A stretch of 64,000 bases of DNA from Microcoleus vaginatus_C (lineage in GTDB: Bacteria > Cyanobacteriota > Cyanobacteriia > Cyanobacteriales > Microcoleaceae), in assembly GCA_040004035.1 (NCBI GenBank), contig JAMPLN010000017.1; one strand, written 5' to 3'. The notes under the pieces were generated by a model. That model saw only the letters and a program-made list of their open reading frames with translations. It was not told the origin of the DNA and ran no database searches. Positions 25,635 to 34,992 of the stretch are shown here, in pieces (the first letter of the stretch is position 1; each line of letters begins with the position of its first letter). A program made the translations under genes and the position numbers.

Positions 25635-28600
25635 ATGATTGATGTTGGTTCGTTAGTGCGATCGCCCAGAAACGATTTGGGAGTCGGAAAAGTTGTCGAG
25701 GTATCGCGTACTGATGCCGTAGTTGAATATTTTTGCTCAGTTAAAAAGCGCATCCGCAAAACTGTAGCCTTGGGTTTGCTGCAAGAAGCTAGACTTCAGC
25801 GTCAAACCCGCTGCTACCTCTGGAGTACCACTCAGGAAAGATGGATAATTGGGCGAGTTTATGACTGGGATGAAGATAAATTAGAGTACGAAATTGACCT
25901 GCCCGACAGCCAAAGTTTGCAAGCTGTTGAAACCGAACTTTACGTTCGCTGCAATATCCCGATCGCCGATCCGATCGACATTTTAGCAGTCAAAGGCCAA
26001 GAAACGCCGTATTTTCACGATCGGCGATTGGCATTCGTTCAATCTGCGATCGAACAGCGGGCCGTCAGCCGTGGCATGACCGGTTTAATTTCTGCAAACA
26101 TAGACCTCTATCCGCACCAAGTTGAAGTCGTCCGGCGCGTCCTAGAAGACCCAATCGTGCGCTATTTATTGGCAGACGAACCAGGACTCGGAAAAACAGT
26201 AGAAGCCGGAACAATTCTCCGCCAATTCCTGCTAGATGACCCCACGGGACGCGCTGTGGTTCTGGTTCCGAAATACTTGCTCGAACAGTGGCGGCAGGAG
26301 TTGGAAAATAAATTCTATTTGTCTCATTTTGCTGACCGAGTGCAGCTTGTTGCTGTTAGCGACATCAATCAAATTAGCCGCAACGCCAACCTAGATTTTC
26401 TGATTGTTGATGAAGCGCATGATGTGGCGGCAATGGCCAATTCGAGCGATCGCGCTCAGCAGCAGTCGTTTGAACTCTGTCAAAAACTAGCTCAGAAAAG
26501 CAAAAATGTATTGTTATTATCTGCAACGCCAGTTATCGGCCGCGAGCAAGATTTTCTAACAATGCTGCACTTGCTAGAACCCACAACTTACCGTCTTGAT
26601 GACCTGGAAAGCTTCAAAGAACAGGTGCAAAACCGTCAAGAAATCGGCCGCGCTTTGCTGGATTTCCGAGAAAATGCCAAGCCTGCTGTTTTGCAAACAA
26701 AACTCGCTCAACTCCGCACTATTTTTGCCAAAGATGATTATTTAATCGGATTAGCAACTGAGTTAGAAAGTTGTTTAAAAACGCAAGAAACCGCAGAACA
26801 GGCTCGGCTTGTCCGAACTATTCGCACTCACGTTAGCGATACCTACCGCCTGCATCGTCGCATCCTTCGCAACCGCCGGGATGCGGTTGAAGATGTGATT
26901 TTCGAGCGAGAGGCTGTCCCCAAAACTGAGTACGATCTGAATGATGAACAGTGGTCGGAAATTCAAACCGTACTCGATAAATGGCGCACAGTCGCTCCCA
27001 AGTCGAGCGAATATCAGAGAATTTTTCTGCTATTTTTCCGCGCTTCTGGTACTTGGCTGAATGTTTTAGAACGGGTTGTCAAAGCTCGCTTGCAGAAAAA
27101 ATCGACTCCAGAACTCGATCGCGAATTTGGACAAAATGACACGGCAATTTTGACCAAAACGGAGCTGTTTCCCGAAGAAAAGGAAATACTGGAAACCTTG
27201 CTCAATACCCTGGAAAAGCCCCAGGAAGGACTCGATCGACTGAGTTTGTTACGAATCGCGATTCTCCGATTTCTGGCAGTTGCTTTGAAGGTTCCGCGCG
27301 AGTATCACAGCAAACCTCGTGATTTGCTGTCGAGAATTCAACAGCAAATTAAACGGCCGATTCCGGGCGAGCGTTTCCCGAAAATTGTGATTTTTACCAG
27401 TTTTACTGCAACTTGTAAAGAGATTGCAGAAAATTTAGCTAAAATCTTTGGTAAAAATGCGATCGCCAGCCATGACACGAGCAAATCGGCTAATGATGTT
27501 GAGGCTAGTCTCAAGCGGTTTAAGACACAGCCGCATTGTTTTATCTTAGTGTGCGATCGATCGGCGGAAGTAGGGGTAAATCTGCAATTGACAGATTGGT
27601 TAGTTCACTTCGATTTGCCGTGGTTTCCCAACCAGTTAGAACAAAGACTCGGCAGAGTCGATCGCATTGGCAGCAAAATGGGAGTGCAATTTTGTTTGTT
27701 TGCAGGCCCGGATTTGCCGGAGAGTCCCCACGAAGCTTGGTTTCAAGTTTTAAAAGATGGGTTTGATATCTTCAACAAATCTATTGCCAGCCTTCAGTTT
27801 TATGCTGAGGAAAAAATTATCAAACTTGAAGAAAAGTTGTTTGCTGAGGGAGGCAAGGGCTTATCCAGCGAAATTGAAGCGATTAAAACTGAAATCGAAC
27901 AAGAGAAAATCAAAATTGACGAACAGTACGTTCTCGATGAAATTGATACTCTTGATGACAGCGCATCTCAGTATTTTGAATCTCTTGACAACTGCGATGC
28001 TAAGCATAAAGAAATGCAGCGGGCTACTGAAGGTTGGTTGTGTCAAGCTCTTCACTTCAAACAAATCGAACATCCGAGTATATCGGGGCTGCTGCGCTAT
28101 CAACCTACTCAAAAAACGTTGATTCCCTCAAACGATTTGACAACCAGATTGATTCCTTATTGCCAGCAATATGGTAGTTACAATCGCCGTATTGCTTATC
28201 AGAATGCGGATGTCGCTCTTTACCGAATTGGTGAGGGATTGATCGATGCACTGGGTTCTTATATTCGCTGGGACGATCGCGGTCAAGCTTTTGCCATGTG
28301 GCGGCATGATGAAAGTTGGGATGCGGAGCCTGGGAAAGAGTGGTTCGGCTTTCAGTTTAATTATTCAATCCAGACTGATGTGCAGCCGGCCGAGCAAGTT
28401 TTGCAAGCACAAAACATCGAAAATTACAACTTGAAAGCTTTGCAGCGCCGCGCTGATGCTCTGTTTCTCCCAACTTTTGAAACTGTGTTTGTAGATGCTC
28501 GCAGCGAAGAAATGTCTCTGGTGGAAGATGCGGAAATTCTAGCGATTTTGCAGCGGGCTTATAAGGGGAAAGGCGGGCCGAATCGGGATTACAATTTGTC

Positions 28601-28970
28601 GAAAAATCGCACGTCGCTGATTGACAGTTTTGTCGATCCGCTAGAATGGGATGATTTTTGTCAAAAGGGACGGGTGGTATCGGAGGAATTGCTGCGCGGG
28701 CGATCGGCTTTTGTGGAAATGTGCGATCGATCTGCTGTCAGCGCTGCAATCCAACTCGAAAACCGGGTGAATCAATTGCAATTGCGCTTGAATCGACTTT
28801 CTAAATCCGAACAACTTTTAGAATCGGTTTTAGCGGATGAAATCAATACCGAAAGTTTGTTGAGTCAAGCAGTTTTAGCTGGTATTCGCCGCCCGCACAT
28901 GACTCTTGAGTCTGTGGGATTTATTGTGATTTCTGGGCGTCCTCCTGTAAAGTCGGAGGATGAAGGATAA
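25635..28970 (+). CDS. SNF2-family ATPase, RapA/DpdE-like
   Basis: A 1111-residue nucleic-acid translocase. N-terminal Tudor/KOW-like barrels (residues about 1-110, DVGSLVRSPRNDLGVGKVVE) are followed by the helicase core: Walker A DEPGLGKT (181-188), DEAH (259-262), LLLSATP, and in the second lobe EVGVNLQLTDWLVHFDLPWF and QLEQRLGRVDRIG. The C terminus is helical and ends LESVGFIVISGRP. The whole layout resembles RapA, the RNA polymerase recycling factor. It also fits DpdE, the SNF2 protein of the 7-deazapurine DNA modification islands, and less well DrmD of DISARM. No other dpd, drm or brx gene is in the window, so it is either solitary or its partners are elsewhere. SNF2 assignment is secure; the sub-family is inference. 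Confidence 0.85.
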   Translation: MIDVGSLVRSPRNDLGVGKVVEVSRTDAVVEYFCSVKKRIRKTVALGLLQEARLQRQTRCYLWSTTQERWIIGRVYDWDEDKLEYEIDLPDSQSLQAVETELYVRCNIPIADPIDILAVKGQETPYFHDRRLAFVQSAIEQRAVSRGMTGLISANIDLYPHQVEVVRRVLEDPIVRYLLADEPGLGKTVEAGTILRQFLLDDPTGRAVVLVPKYLLEQWRQELENKFYLSHFADRVQLVAVSDINQISRNANLDFLIVDEAHDVAAMANSSDRAQQQSFELCQKLAQKSKNVLLLSATPVIGREQDFLTMLHLLEPTTYRLDDLESFKEQVQNRQEIGRALLDFRENAKPAVLQTKLAQLRTIFAKDDYLIGLATELESCLKTQETAEQARLVRTIRTHVSDTYRLHRRILRNRRDAVEDVIFEREAVPKTEYDLNDEQWSEIQTVLDKWRTVAPKSSEYQRIFLLFFRASGTWLNVLERVVKARLQKKSTPELDREFGQNDTAILTKTELFPEEKEILETLLNTLEKPQEGLDRLSLLRIAILRFLAVALKVPREYHSKPRDLLSRIQQQIKRPIPGERFPKIVIFTSFTATCKEIAENLAKIFGKNAIASHDTSKSANDVEASLKRFKTQPHCFILVCDRSAEVGVNLQLTDWLVHFDLPWFPNQLEQRLGRVDRIGSKMGVQFCLFAGPDLPESPHEAWFQVLKDGFDIFNKSIASLQFYAEEKIIKLEEKLFAEGGKGLSSEIEAIKTEIEQEKIKIDEQYVLDEIDTLDDSASQYFESLDNCDAKHKEMQRATEGWLCQALHFKQIEHPSISGLLRYQPTQKTLIPSNDLTTRLIPYCQQYGSYNRRIAYQNADVALYRIGEGLIDALGSYIRWDDRGQAFAMWRHDESWDAEPGKEWFGFQFNYSIQTDVQPAEQVLQAQNIENYNLKALQRRADALFLPTFETVFVDARSEEMSLVEDAEILAILQRAYKGKGGPNRDYNLSKNRTSLIDSFVDPLEWDDFCQKGRVVSEELLRGRSAFVEMCDRSAVSAAIQLENRVNQLQLRLNRLSKSEQLLESVLADEINTESLLSQAVLAGIRRPHMTLESVGFIVISGRPPVKSEDEG

Positions 28971-29001
28971 TTTGTTTGGGAGGGCGATCGCTCTTTGTGG
29001 G

Positions 29002-29034
29002 GGCGATTCCCTTCGGGATAGCTTCGCTTCACGC
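29002..29034. repeat. Second copy of the GGCGATTCCC...CTTCACGC repeat
   Basis: GGCGATTCCCTTCGGGATAG followed by CTTCGCTTCACGC. It matches 21982-22014 except at the centre of the small palindrome. The rest of the 28971-29259 gap holds an AACCGCCGATGCAGGCGG repeat and no gene. Confidence 0.7.
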
Positions 29035-29259
29035 TCTTTTTTAACCGCCGATGCAGGCGGATAAACGGGGATGGACGCAGATTGATGGGGGATCCGTCTT
29101 ATGTAACCTGCGGAAGTGACAGCTATTTTTAGATTATGGGACTGCAAAAAGGGTAAGATAAAAGCAGTATTAACGACTACCACTGATTTAGTTAGAAGCC
29201 ACGCTTCGGCCTGACATTAATGCGCGTCGATCGCAGGGGAATTGAACCGCACAGCCAAA

Positions 29260-31167
29260 ATGAAGAAGTCTCCGATAAAAATTCTGCTCGTAGAGGACGA
29301 GGGAGGGCTGAGTGCAACACTGGCAAAGGTGTTGGAAGCAAATCATTACGGGTTTGATCGGGCAAATGATGGACAAGTGAGCCTAGACTTGGCAGCAGCA
29401 ATTGAGTATGACCTGATTTTGTTAGACGTGCAGGTTCCCAAACTAGATGGAATTAGTCTATGTCGGCAACTGCGATCGCAAGGCTATTGCAAACCGATCC
29501 TGTTAATGACTGCAAATGATTCAGATGCGGAGGTGGTGGCTCTTTTCGATGCGGGAGCCGATGATTACATCAGCAAGCCTTTTGCTACGGAAGTATTACT
29601 GGCAAGAATCCGAACTTTATTGCGACGCAGTAAAGCACTTTCCCCAGGAGGTTCTACTCAGAATTCAGCGGCTAATACATTGACTTGGGGAGAGCTTTGT
29701 TTAGATTTAGATTCTGGTAGAGTGACATTTGGCGAACAAATAATTTCACTGACAGCGACAGAATATAACCTGCTGGAATTATTGCTGCGAAATCCCGATC
29801 GCATCTTTAGCCGCAGTGTTATTTTGGATCGTCTGTGGGGATTTGATGACGCACCAACCGATCGCGCCATTATCACTCATATTAAGGATGTCAGAAAGAA
29901 ACTGAAGGCAGGTGGCTTAACTGAAGAAATCATCGAAACAGTTTATGGCATGGGCTATCGACTGAAACCCTACCCCCAATCTGCGCCCTTTAACTTCAAC
30001 AAGTTAGTCACAAAAAGTACCCAAAAACATCAATCTCGCGGGGTAGATAAGTCCGAGAGCGACAAAGTGTTAGAGCGGTTTCGGGGAGCCTTCAACCAAC
30101 AAATTACTGTATTGGATCGGGCAAAAACTGCTCTATTAGCAGGAAATTTAGAAACCGAATTACAGCAATCTGCAAAACATGAAGCTCATAAATTGTCAGG
30201 CTCTCTGGGATCTTTTGGTTATCCCGAAGGCTCGAAATTGGCACGCTCTGCAGAGCATTTGCTAATAAAAGATCGCTCTTTGACTGCTGAGGAAATTACA
30301 GACTTCTCGGAAGTGGTGACAGGATTACAGCAGGAATTAGCCAAAACACCGATTACATCAACGGCTGTACCAATTTCTACTATTTCAATTTTCAACAACT
30401 ATCGGGTTTTGGTAGTTGATGATGATGCTGCATTAACGGAGCGATTGAAAGTAGAATCCGAAGCTTGGGGATTTCAGATGAAAATTGCGCCGAATATTAC
30501 TGATGCCCGATCGTGTCTTGCCTTGTCAATGCCCGATGTGATGTTACTAGATTTAAGCTTTGCAGAGACAGAGGAAGGTGGATTGACGCTACTGCGAGAA
30601 CTGACCGAGCGATCGCCTACTCTTCCTATAATCGTTTTTACCGGACGAGATAGTCTTGCCGATCGCTTGGCTGTATCGCGTTTAGGTGCTAAGCAATTTC
30701 TCCACAAACCTGCAACCACCGAGCAAATTTTTCGAGCGATCGCCCGTGTTCTACCCAGTCCCAAAACTTCTGAAGCCAAAGTCTTAATCGTAGATGATGA
30801 CCCTGTGATGCTGGTTAAATTATCAGCGTTACTGACTCCTTGGGGACTTGAGGTGACAAATCTCAAAGAACCACAGCAATTTTGGGAGGTGTTAATTAAC
30901 ACTGAGCCCGATTTAGTAGTGCTGGATCTAGAAATGCCGATCGTCAGCGGCTTAGAATTGTGTCAGGTCGTCCGACAGGATATCCAATGGGAAAATTTAC
31001 CGATTTTAGTGGTGACAGCCCATACCGATCCAGAATCTCTGCAACAAGCCTTTGCAGCGGGAGCCGATGATTTTATTACCAAGCCGGTACTAGGGCCTGA
31101 ATTAGTGACGCGGGTACTCAGCCGAATCAGGCGCGCTCGTCCTTTACTTAAGCCTGGAAATACTTAA
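29260..31167 (+). CDS. Multi-domain response regulator (REC-wHTH-HPt-REC-REC)
   Basis: A 635-residue phosphorelay hub. REC1 has acceptor Asp56 (LLDVQVP). It is followed by an OmpR-type winged helix (LTATEYNLLELLLRNPDRIF to TVYGMGYRLKP), an HPt domain with His310 (EAHKLSGSLGSFGY), REC2 with Asp431 (LLDLSFAE) and REC3 with Asp556 (VLDLEMP). A phosphoryl group could therefore pass between several modules inside one DNA-binding protein. I start at ATG 29260; a TTG at 29242 has a closer purine run (AGGGGA) and would add six residues. A miniature element lies directly after the stop codon, separating it from the kinase at 31382, its most likely partner. Confidence 0.92.
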   Translation: MKKSPIKILLVEDEGGLSATLAKVLEANHYGFDRANDGQVSLDLAAAIEYDLILLDVQVPKLDGISLCRQLRSQGYCKPILLMTANDSDAEVVALFDAGADDYISKPFATEVLLARIRTLLRRSKALSPGGSTQNSAANTLTWGELCLDLDSGRVTFGEQIISLTATEYNLLELLLRNPDRIFSRSVILDRLWGFDDAPTDRAIITHIKDVRKKLKAGGLTEEIIETVYGMGYRLKPYPQSAPFNFNKLVTKSTQKHQSRGVDKSESDKVLERFRGAFNQQITVLDRAKTALLAGNLETELQQSAKHEAHKLSGSLGSFGYPEGSKLARSAEHLLIKDRSLTAEEITDFSEVVTGLQQELAKTPITSTAVPISTISIFNNYRVLVVDDDAALTERLKVESEAWGFQMKIAPNITDARSCLALSMPDVMLLDLSFAETEEGGLTLLRELTERSPTLPIIVFTGRDSLADRLAVSRLGAKQFLHKPATTEQIFRAIARVLPSPKTSEAKVLIVDDDPVMLVKLSALLTPWGLEVTNLKEPQQFWEVLINTEPDLVVLDLEMPIVSGLELCQVVRQDIQWENLPILVVTAHTDPESLQQAFAAGADDFITKPVLGPELVTRVLSRIRRARPLLKPGNT

Positions 31168-31175
31168 ATAGAACT

Positions 31176-31306
31176 GGGAGCATCTCATATTTGTAAAAAC
31201 AGTTCTTCTGGCTCCTTCCTTCTTCCTTCTGACTCTTTTCTCCTGGCTCCTGGCTCCTGACTCCTAACCCCAATTTCTAGCTTGGCTGCAAAAGTGAGAT
31301 GCTCCC
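31176..31306. mobile_element. Miniature element, GGGAGCATCTCA termini, copy 1
   Basis: 131 bp with terminal inverted repeats GGGAGCATCTCA/TGAGATGCTCCC (17 of 20 positions if extended). The core is pyrimidine-rich, with CTGGCTCCTGACTCC-type repeats. It is flanked by an exact 9-bp target duplication AATAGAACT at 31167-31175 and 31307-31315. The right flank continues into a CTTACGCAC terminus, so the insertion is in or beside an older element. A second copy is at 58695-58818. Confidence 0.85.
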
Positions 31307-31381
31307 AATAGAACTTACGCACGAGGGCTAAAAACCCGGTTTCTGCCTCAATGTAAAAAATGTAATTAATTAAGTAGACTC

Positions 31382-34300
31382 ATGATAGAACATACTGATG
31401 ATAATTATGGGAAATTGCAACAACAGCAACAACAAATCCTTGCTAAAACAGCACTTTCTATCTCCGAATCCCTCAAACTCGAAGACATTCTCAACACTAC
31501 GGTAACTGACCTCAGAAACACTCTGCAATGCGATCGCGTAATTATCTTCCAATTTGCTCCAGACTGGAGCGGAAAGGTGGTGGTAGAGTCAGTTGGTTCA
31601 GAATGGAGATCAATCTTATCCACTCAGATACAGGAGCCTTGCTTTGCTGAAAGCTATATCGAACCCTTCAAACAAGGCTTATTCACCTCTAAATGTGATA
31701 TTTATACTGCTGGAATTGATACTTGTCACCGGGAATTCCGGCCAAATTTTCACGTTACAGCTAGCCTGGTTATTCCTATCCTTAAGGGAGAAGAACTTTG
31801 GGGATTATTGATTGCTCATCAGTGTACAGAACCTCGCGAATGGCAACCATCAGAAATTGAACTCATGCGACAGCTAGCAACTCAAGCTGGAATTGCCATT
31901 CAGCAAGCTGATTTATTTGAGCAAGTACAAACGGAACTGAGGGAGCGCCAACAAGCAGAAATTGCCCTACAACAACTCAATACTGAACTCGAACAACGAG
32001 TCAGAGAACGGACAGCCGAACTCACTGAAGTCAACCATACCTTGCAACAATATATCAATCAAGTTGAAGACCTATATAATAATGCTCCCTGTGGCTATCA
32101 TTCCCTAGATGCAGCAGGAACAATAATTATGATTAATGATACGGAACTGAAGTGGTTAGGCTATACCCGCGATGAAATTGTAAACCAAAAGAAATTTGTT
32201 GATTTAATGACACTTGAAAGTAAAAATATTTTTTATCAAAACTTTCCCTTATTTAAAAAACAAGGCTGGATCGAGAACTTAGAGTTTCAGATGTTGAATA
32301 AAAACGGAAAACCCATGTGGCTCAACTTAAATGCTACAGCAATTTATGATGAAGCAGGTAACTTCATGATGAGTCGTTCTAGCGTATTTGATATCACCGA
32401 GCGCAAACGTACTGAAGAAACCTTCCGCCAATATGAACGCATCCTATTCAATACAACAGATGGGATTGTGATCATGGATCGCAACTATATTTATCAAATA
32501 GTCAATCAAGCTTATTTGACTTGGTGCAACAAATCTGAAAGCGAAGTTATCGGAAATTCTGTTAGAAATATCCTGGATGCAGACGTGTTCGATAACATGA
32601 TAAAGCCTCGGTTGGACAGATGTTTGGCGGGAGAAAAAATTCAGTATGAAAACTGGTTTGATTCTCCCAATTTAGTCAGGCAATTTTTGAGCGTTACTTA
32701 TATCCCTTTACGTGATGCAGGCGAAAATATTGTAGGGGTAATCGTTAGTCTGCGCGATCTGACTAAACTTAAACAAGCCCAACAAATGCTGGAGCTTCAG
32801 GCTGTCATTACCCGCAACATGGCGGAAGGAATTGCCTTAGTAAGAACCGACAATGGAGTAATTGTCTATGCCAATCCTAAATTTGAGCAGATGTTTGGCT
32901 ATGACTCTGGCGAACTCAACGGTCAGCACGTTTCGATAGTGAACTATGGCAGCGAATCGGTCAGTCCTGAAGATGTAAATCAAGCCATTCGGTCTGCCGT
33001 TTTACGAAAGGGTGAATTTAGCTATGAAGTTCATAATGTCAAGAAAGATGGAACTCCATTTTGGTGCAGTGCAACTTGCTCTGTATTCAAGCATTCAGAC
33101 TACGGCGATGTTCTGGTGGCCGTTCATCAAGATATCACAGTAGCGAAGCACCTCGAAGAAGTTCGACAAGAGGCGGAAGCAGCCTTACTACAGAAATCCC
33201 GAAAGGAACATTTGCTATGGAGGATTACTCAAGGGATTCGCCAATCTTTGGATCTGAATGCCGTTCTAAATACTGCTGTTACTGAAATTAGGCAGACATT
33301 ACAAACTGATCGCACTGCCATTTACCGCTTTAATCCTGATTGGAGTGGTGATTTTGTCGTGGAGTCAGTTGGTGAGGGTTGGGTAAAACTGATAGGAAGC
33401 GATGTTCAAAAAAATTGTGCAGATACCTATCTGCAAGAAACTCACGGCGGTCGATTCCGCAATAATGAAATTTTTGTTATTAATAATATTTATAGCGCTG
33501 AAATTCAACCCTGTCATATCGAGCTACTGGAACAATTGCAAGCAAAAAGTTATGCAGTTTTCCCGATATTTTTGAGAGAAACTCTCTGGGGTTTGTTAGC
33601 TATCTACCAAAACGCTGCACCTCGTCAATGGCAATCGTGGGAAATAGAATTACTTGAACAGATTGCCAGCCAATTGTCGATCGCCATTCAGCAATCCAAA
33701 CTCTACCGACAACTTAAGATCGAACTGCAAGAACGTAAGCAAGCCGAAGCCACGATCCGAGAAGCGGAACGACGCTGGCGATCGCTCTTGGATAACGTGC
33801 AGTTGATTGTTGTCGGACTCGATATAGAGGGAAATGTTAATTATGTTAATCCTTTTTTCTTAAAAATCACAGGATATACTAACCCAGAAATTTTAGGAAA
33901 AAATTGGTTTGAAAACTTCTTACCCCCTCCTCTTCAAGAATCAGTAAAAGTTGTTTTTTCGGAAGTTTTAGCCCATAACTATCATCCCTATTATCAAAAT
34001 TTTATCTTGACCAAATCGGGTGAAGAACGGTTCATTGCCTGGAACAATACCATGCTGCAAGATTCAGAGGGACACATCATTGGAACTATCAGCATTGGGG
34101 AAGATATTACCGAACGACAAAGGCTCGAACAGATTAAAAATGAGTTCATTGGCATTGTCAGCCATGAACTTCGCACTCCTTTGACAGGCATTCAAATGTC
34201 ATTGGGACTAATAAAAAGTGGGGTTTATGATAAAAAACCAGAAAAATCTAGACGCATGATTGAAATTGCCTTCCTCGATACCAATCGATTAGTGAACCTG

Positions 34301-34816
34301 GTTAATGATATTTTAGATTTGGAGCGCCTAGACTCCGGGCGGGCAATTGTGGAGAAAACTGTTTGCAAAGCTGCCGATTTGATGCAGCAAGCAGTAGATA
34401 GCATTCAGGCGCTGGCTACTCAACAGCAGATCTCATTAATCGTTAACCCCACGGATGCAGAAGTCTGGGCAACAGGAGATGCGATCGTCCAAACTTTAAC
34501 AAATTTGCTCAGTAATGCGATTAAATTCTCACCTGCCGATTCCACAATTCATCTGAGTGCCGAAAACCAGACAGACTTTGTGCTGTTTCAAGTTAGCGAT
34601 CGCGGACGAGGCATTCCTGCCGATAAACTAGAACTCATTTTTGGGCGATTTCAACAAGTCGATGCATCCGACTCCCGTGAAAAAGGAGGCACCGGCTTAG
34701 GTTTAGCAATCTGTCGCAGTATAGTTGAGCGACATGGCGGCAAAATCTGGGCGGAAAGTATCTTAGGTGAAGGCAGCACATTTTGCTTCACCCTACCCTT
34801 AGCCATCATTGAATAA
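31382..34816 (+). CDS. Sensor histidine kinase with two candidate bilin-binding GAF domains
   Basis: 1144 residues, soluble: GAF1 (about 25-180), coiled coil, PAS x3 (about 225-600), GAF2 (about 615-780), PAS, HisKA with His928 (VSHELRTPLTGIQM), HATPase (DRGRGIP, GGTGLGLAICRSIVERHGG). Both GAF domains show the cyanobacteriochrome pattern: a Cys-His pair (Cys115-His116 in GIDTCHREF; Cys711-His712 in IQPCHIEL) followed by a VIPI/VFPI strand and LWGLL. GAF1 also has EPCF (Cys87 in the third position) where dual-cysteine members have DXCF, and GAF2 has Cys679 at the same place. In the family the Cys-His cysteine bonds a linear tetrapyrrole, so light sensing is likely but unproven. There is no receiver domain; the REC proteins at 29260, 34993 and 35997 are candidate partners. 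Confidence 0.9.
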   Translation: MIEHTDDNYGKLQQQQQQILAKTALSISESLKLEDILNTTVTDLRNTLQCDRVIIFQFAPDWSGKVVVESVGSEWRSILSTQIQEPCFAESYIEPFKQGLFTSKCDIYTAGIDTCHREFRPNFHVTASLVIPILKGEELWGLLIAHQCTEPREWQPSEIELMRQLATQAGIAIQQADLFEQVQTELRERQQAEIALQQLNTELEQRVRERTAELTEVNHTLQQYINQVEDLYNNAPCGYHSLDAAGTIIMINDTELKWLGYTRDEIVNQKKFVDLMTLESKNIFYQNFPLFKKQGWIENLEFQMLNKNGKPMWLNLNATAIYDEAGNFMMSRSSVFDITERKRTEETFRQYERILFNTTDGIVIMDRNYIYQIVNQAYLTWCNKSESEVIGNSVRNILDADVFDNMIKPRLDRCLAGEKIQYENWFDSPNLVRQFLSVTYIPLRDAGENIVGVIVSLRDLTKLKQAQQMLELQAVITRNMAEGIALVRTDNGVIVYANPKFEQMFGYDSGELNGQHVSIVNYGSESVSPEDVNQAIRSAVLRKGEFSYEVHNVKKDGTPFWCSATCSVFKHSDYGDVLVAVHQDITVAKHLEEVRQEAEAALLQKSRKEHLLWRITQGIRQSLDLNAVLNTAVTEIRQTLQTDRTAIYRFNPDWSGDFVVESVGEGWVKLIGSDVQKNCADTYLQETHGGRFRNNEIFVINNIYSAEIQPCHIELLEQLQAKSYAVFPIFLRETLWGLLAIYQNAAPRQWQSWEIELLEQIASQLSIAIQQSKLYRQLKIELQERKQAEATIREAERRWRSLLDNVQLIVVGLDIEGNVNYVNPFFLKITGYTNPEILGKNWFENFLPPPLQESVKVVFSEVLAHNYHPYYQNFILTKSGEERFIAWNNTMLQDSEGHIIGTISIGEDITERQRLEQIKNEFIGIVSHELRTPLTGIQMSLGLIKSGVYDKKPEKSRRMIEIAFLDTNRLVNLVNDILDLERLDSGRAIVEKTVCKAADLMQQAVDSIQALATQQQISLIVNPTDAEVWATGDAIVQTLTNLLSNAIKFSPADSTIHLSAENQTDFVLFQVSDRGRGIPADKLELIFGRFQQVDASDSREKGGTGLGLAICRSIVERHGGKIWAESILGEGSTFCFTLPLAIIE

Positions 34817-34820
34817 CGCT

Positions 34821-34941
34821 TATAGCCTTTCTCAGTAACATGAGGTGCTCTCGCGGGCATAGGGCATAGGCCTCCGTGGGCATAGGGCATAGGGCATCAG
34901 TTGCGATCGGTGTGTACCTCATTTTATTGAGAACCGCTATA
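34821..34941. mobile_element. Miniature element with about 28-bp inverted termini
   Basis: TATAGCCTTTCTCAGTAACA at the left matches, inverted, TTATTGAGAACCGCTATA at the right (imperfect over about 28 bp, including ATGAGGTGC/GTACCTCAT). The interior contains repeats of the heptamer GGGCATA (about five copies). It fills the gap between the kinase and the small regulator, starting four bases after the kinase stop codon. Confidence 0.6.
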
Positions 34942-34992
34942 GATTAATCTGTAGCATCCATCCCAAATCCCAAATCTCCAATCCAAAATCCC

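Noticed and set aside
25635..28970. Complete DISARM, BREX or Dpd island
   Set aside because: Neighbours are a glutathione transferase and response regulators; no methylase, TGT-like or PglZ gene is present.
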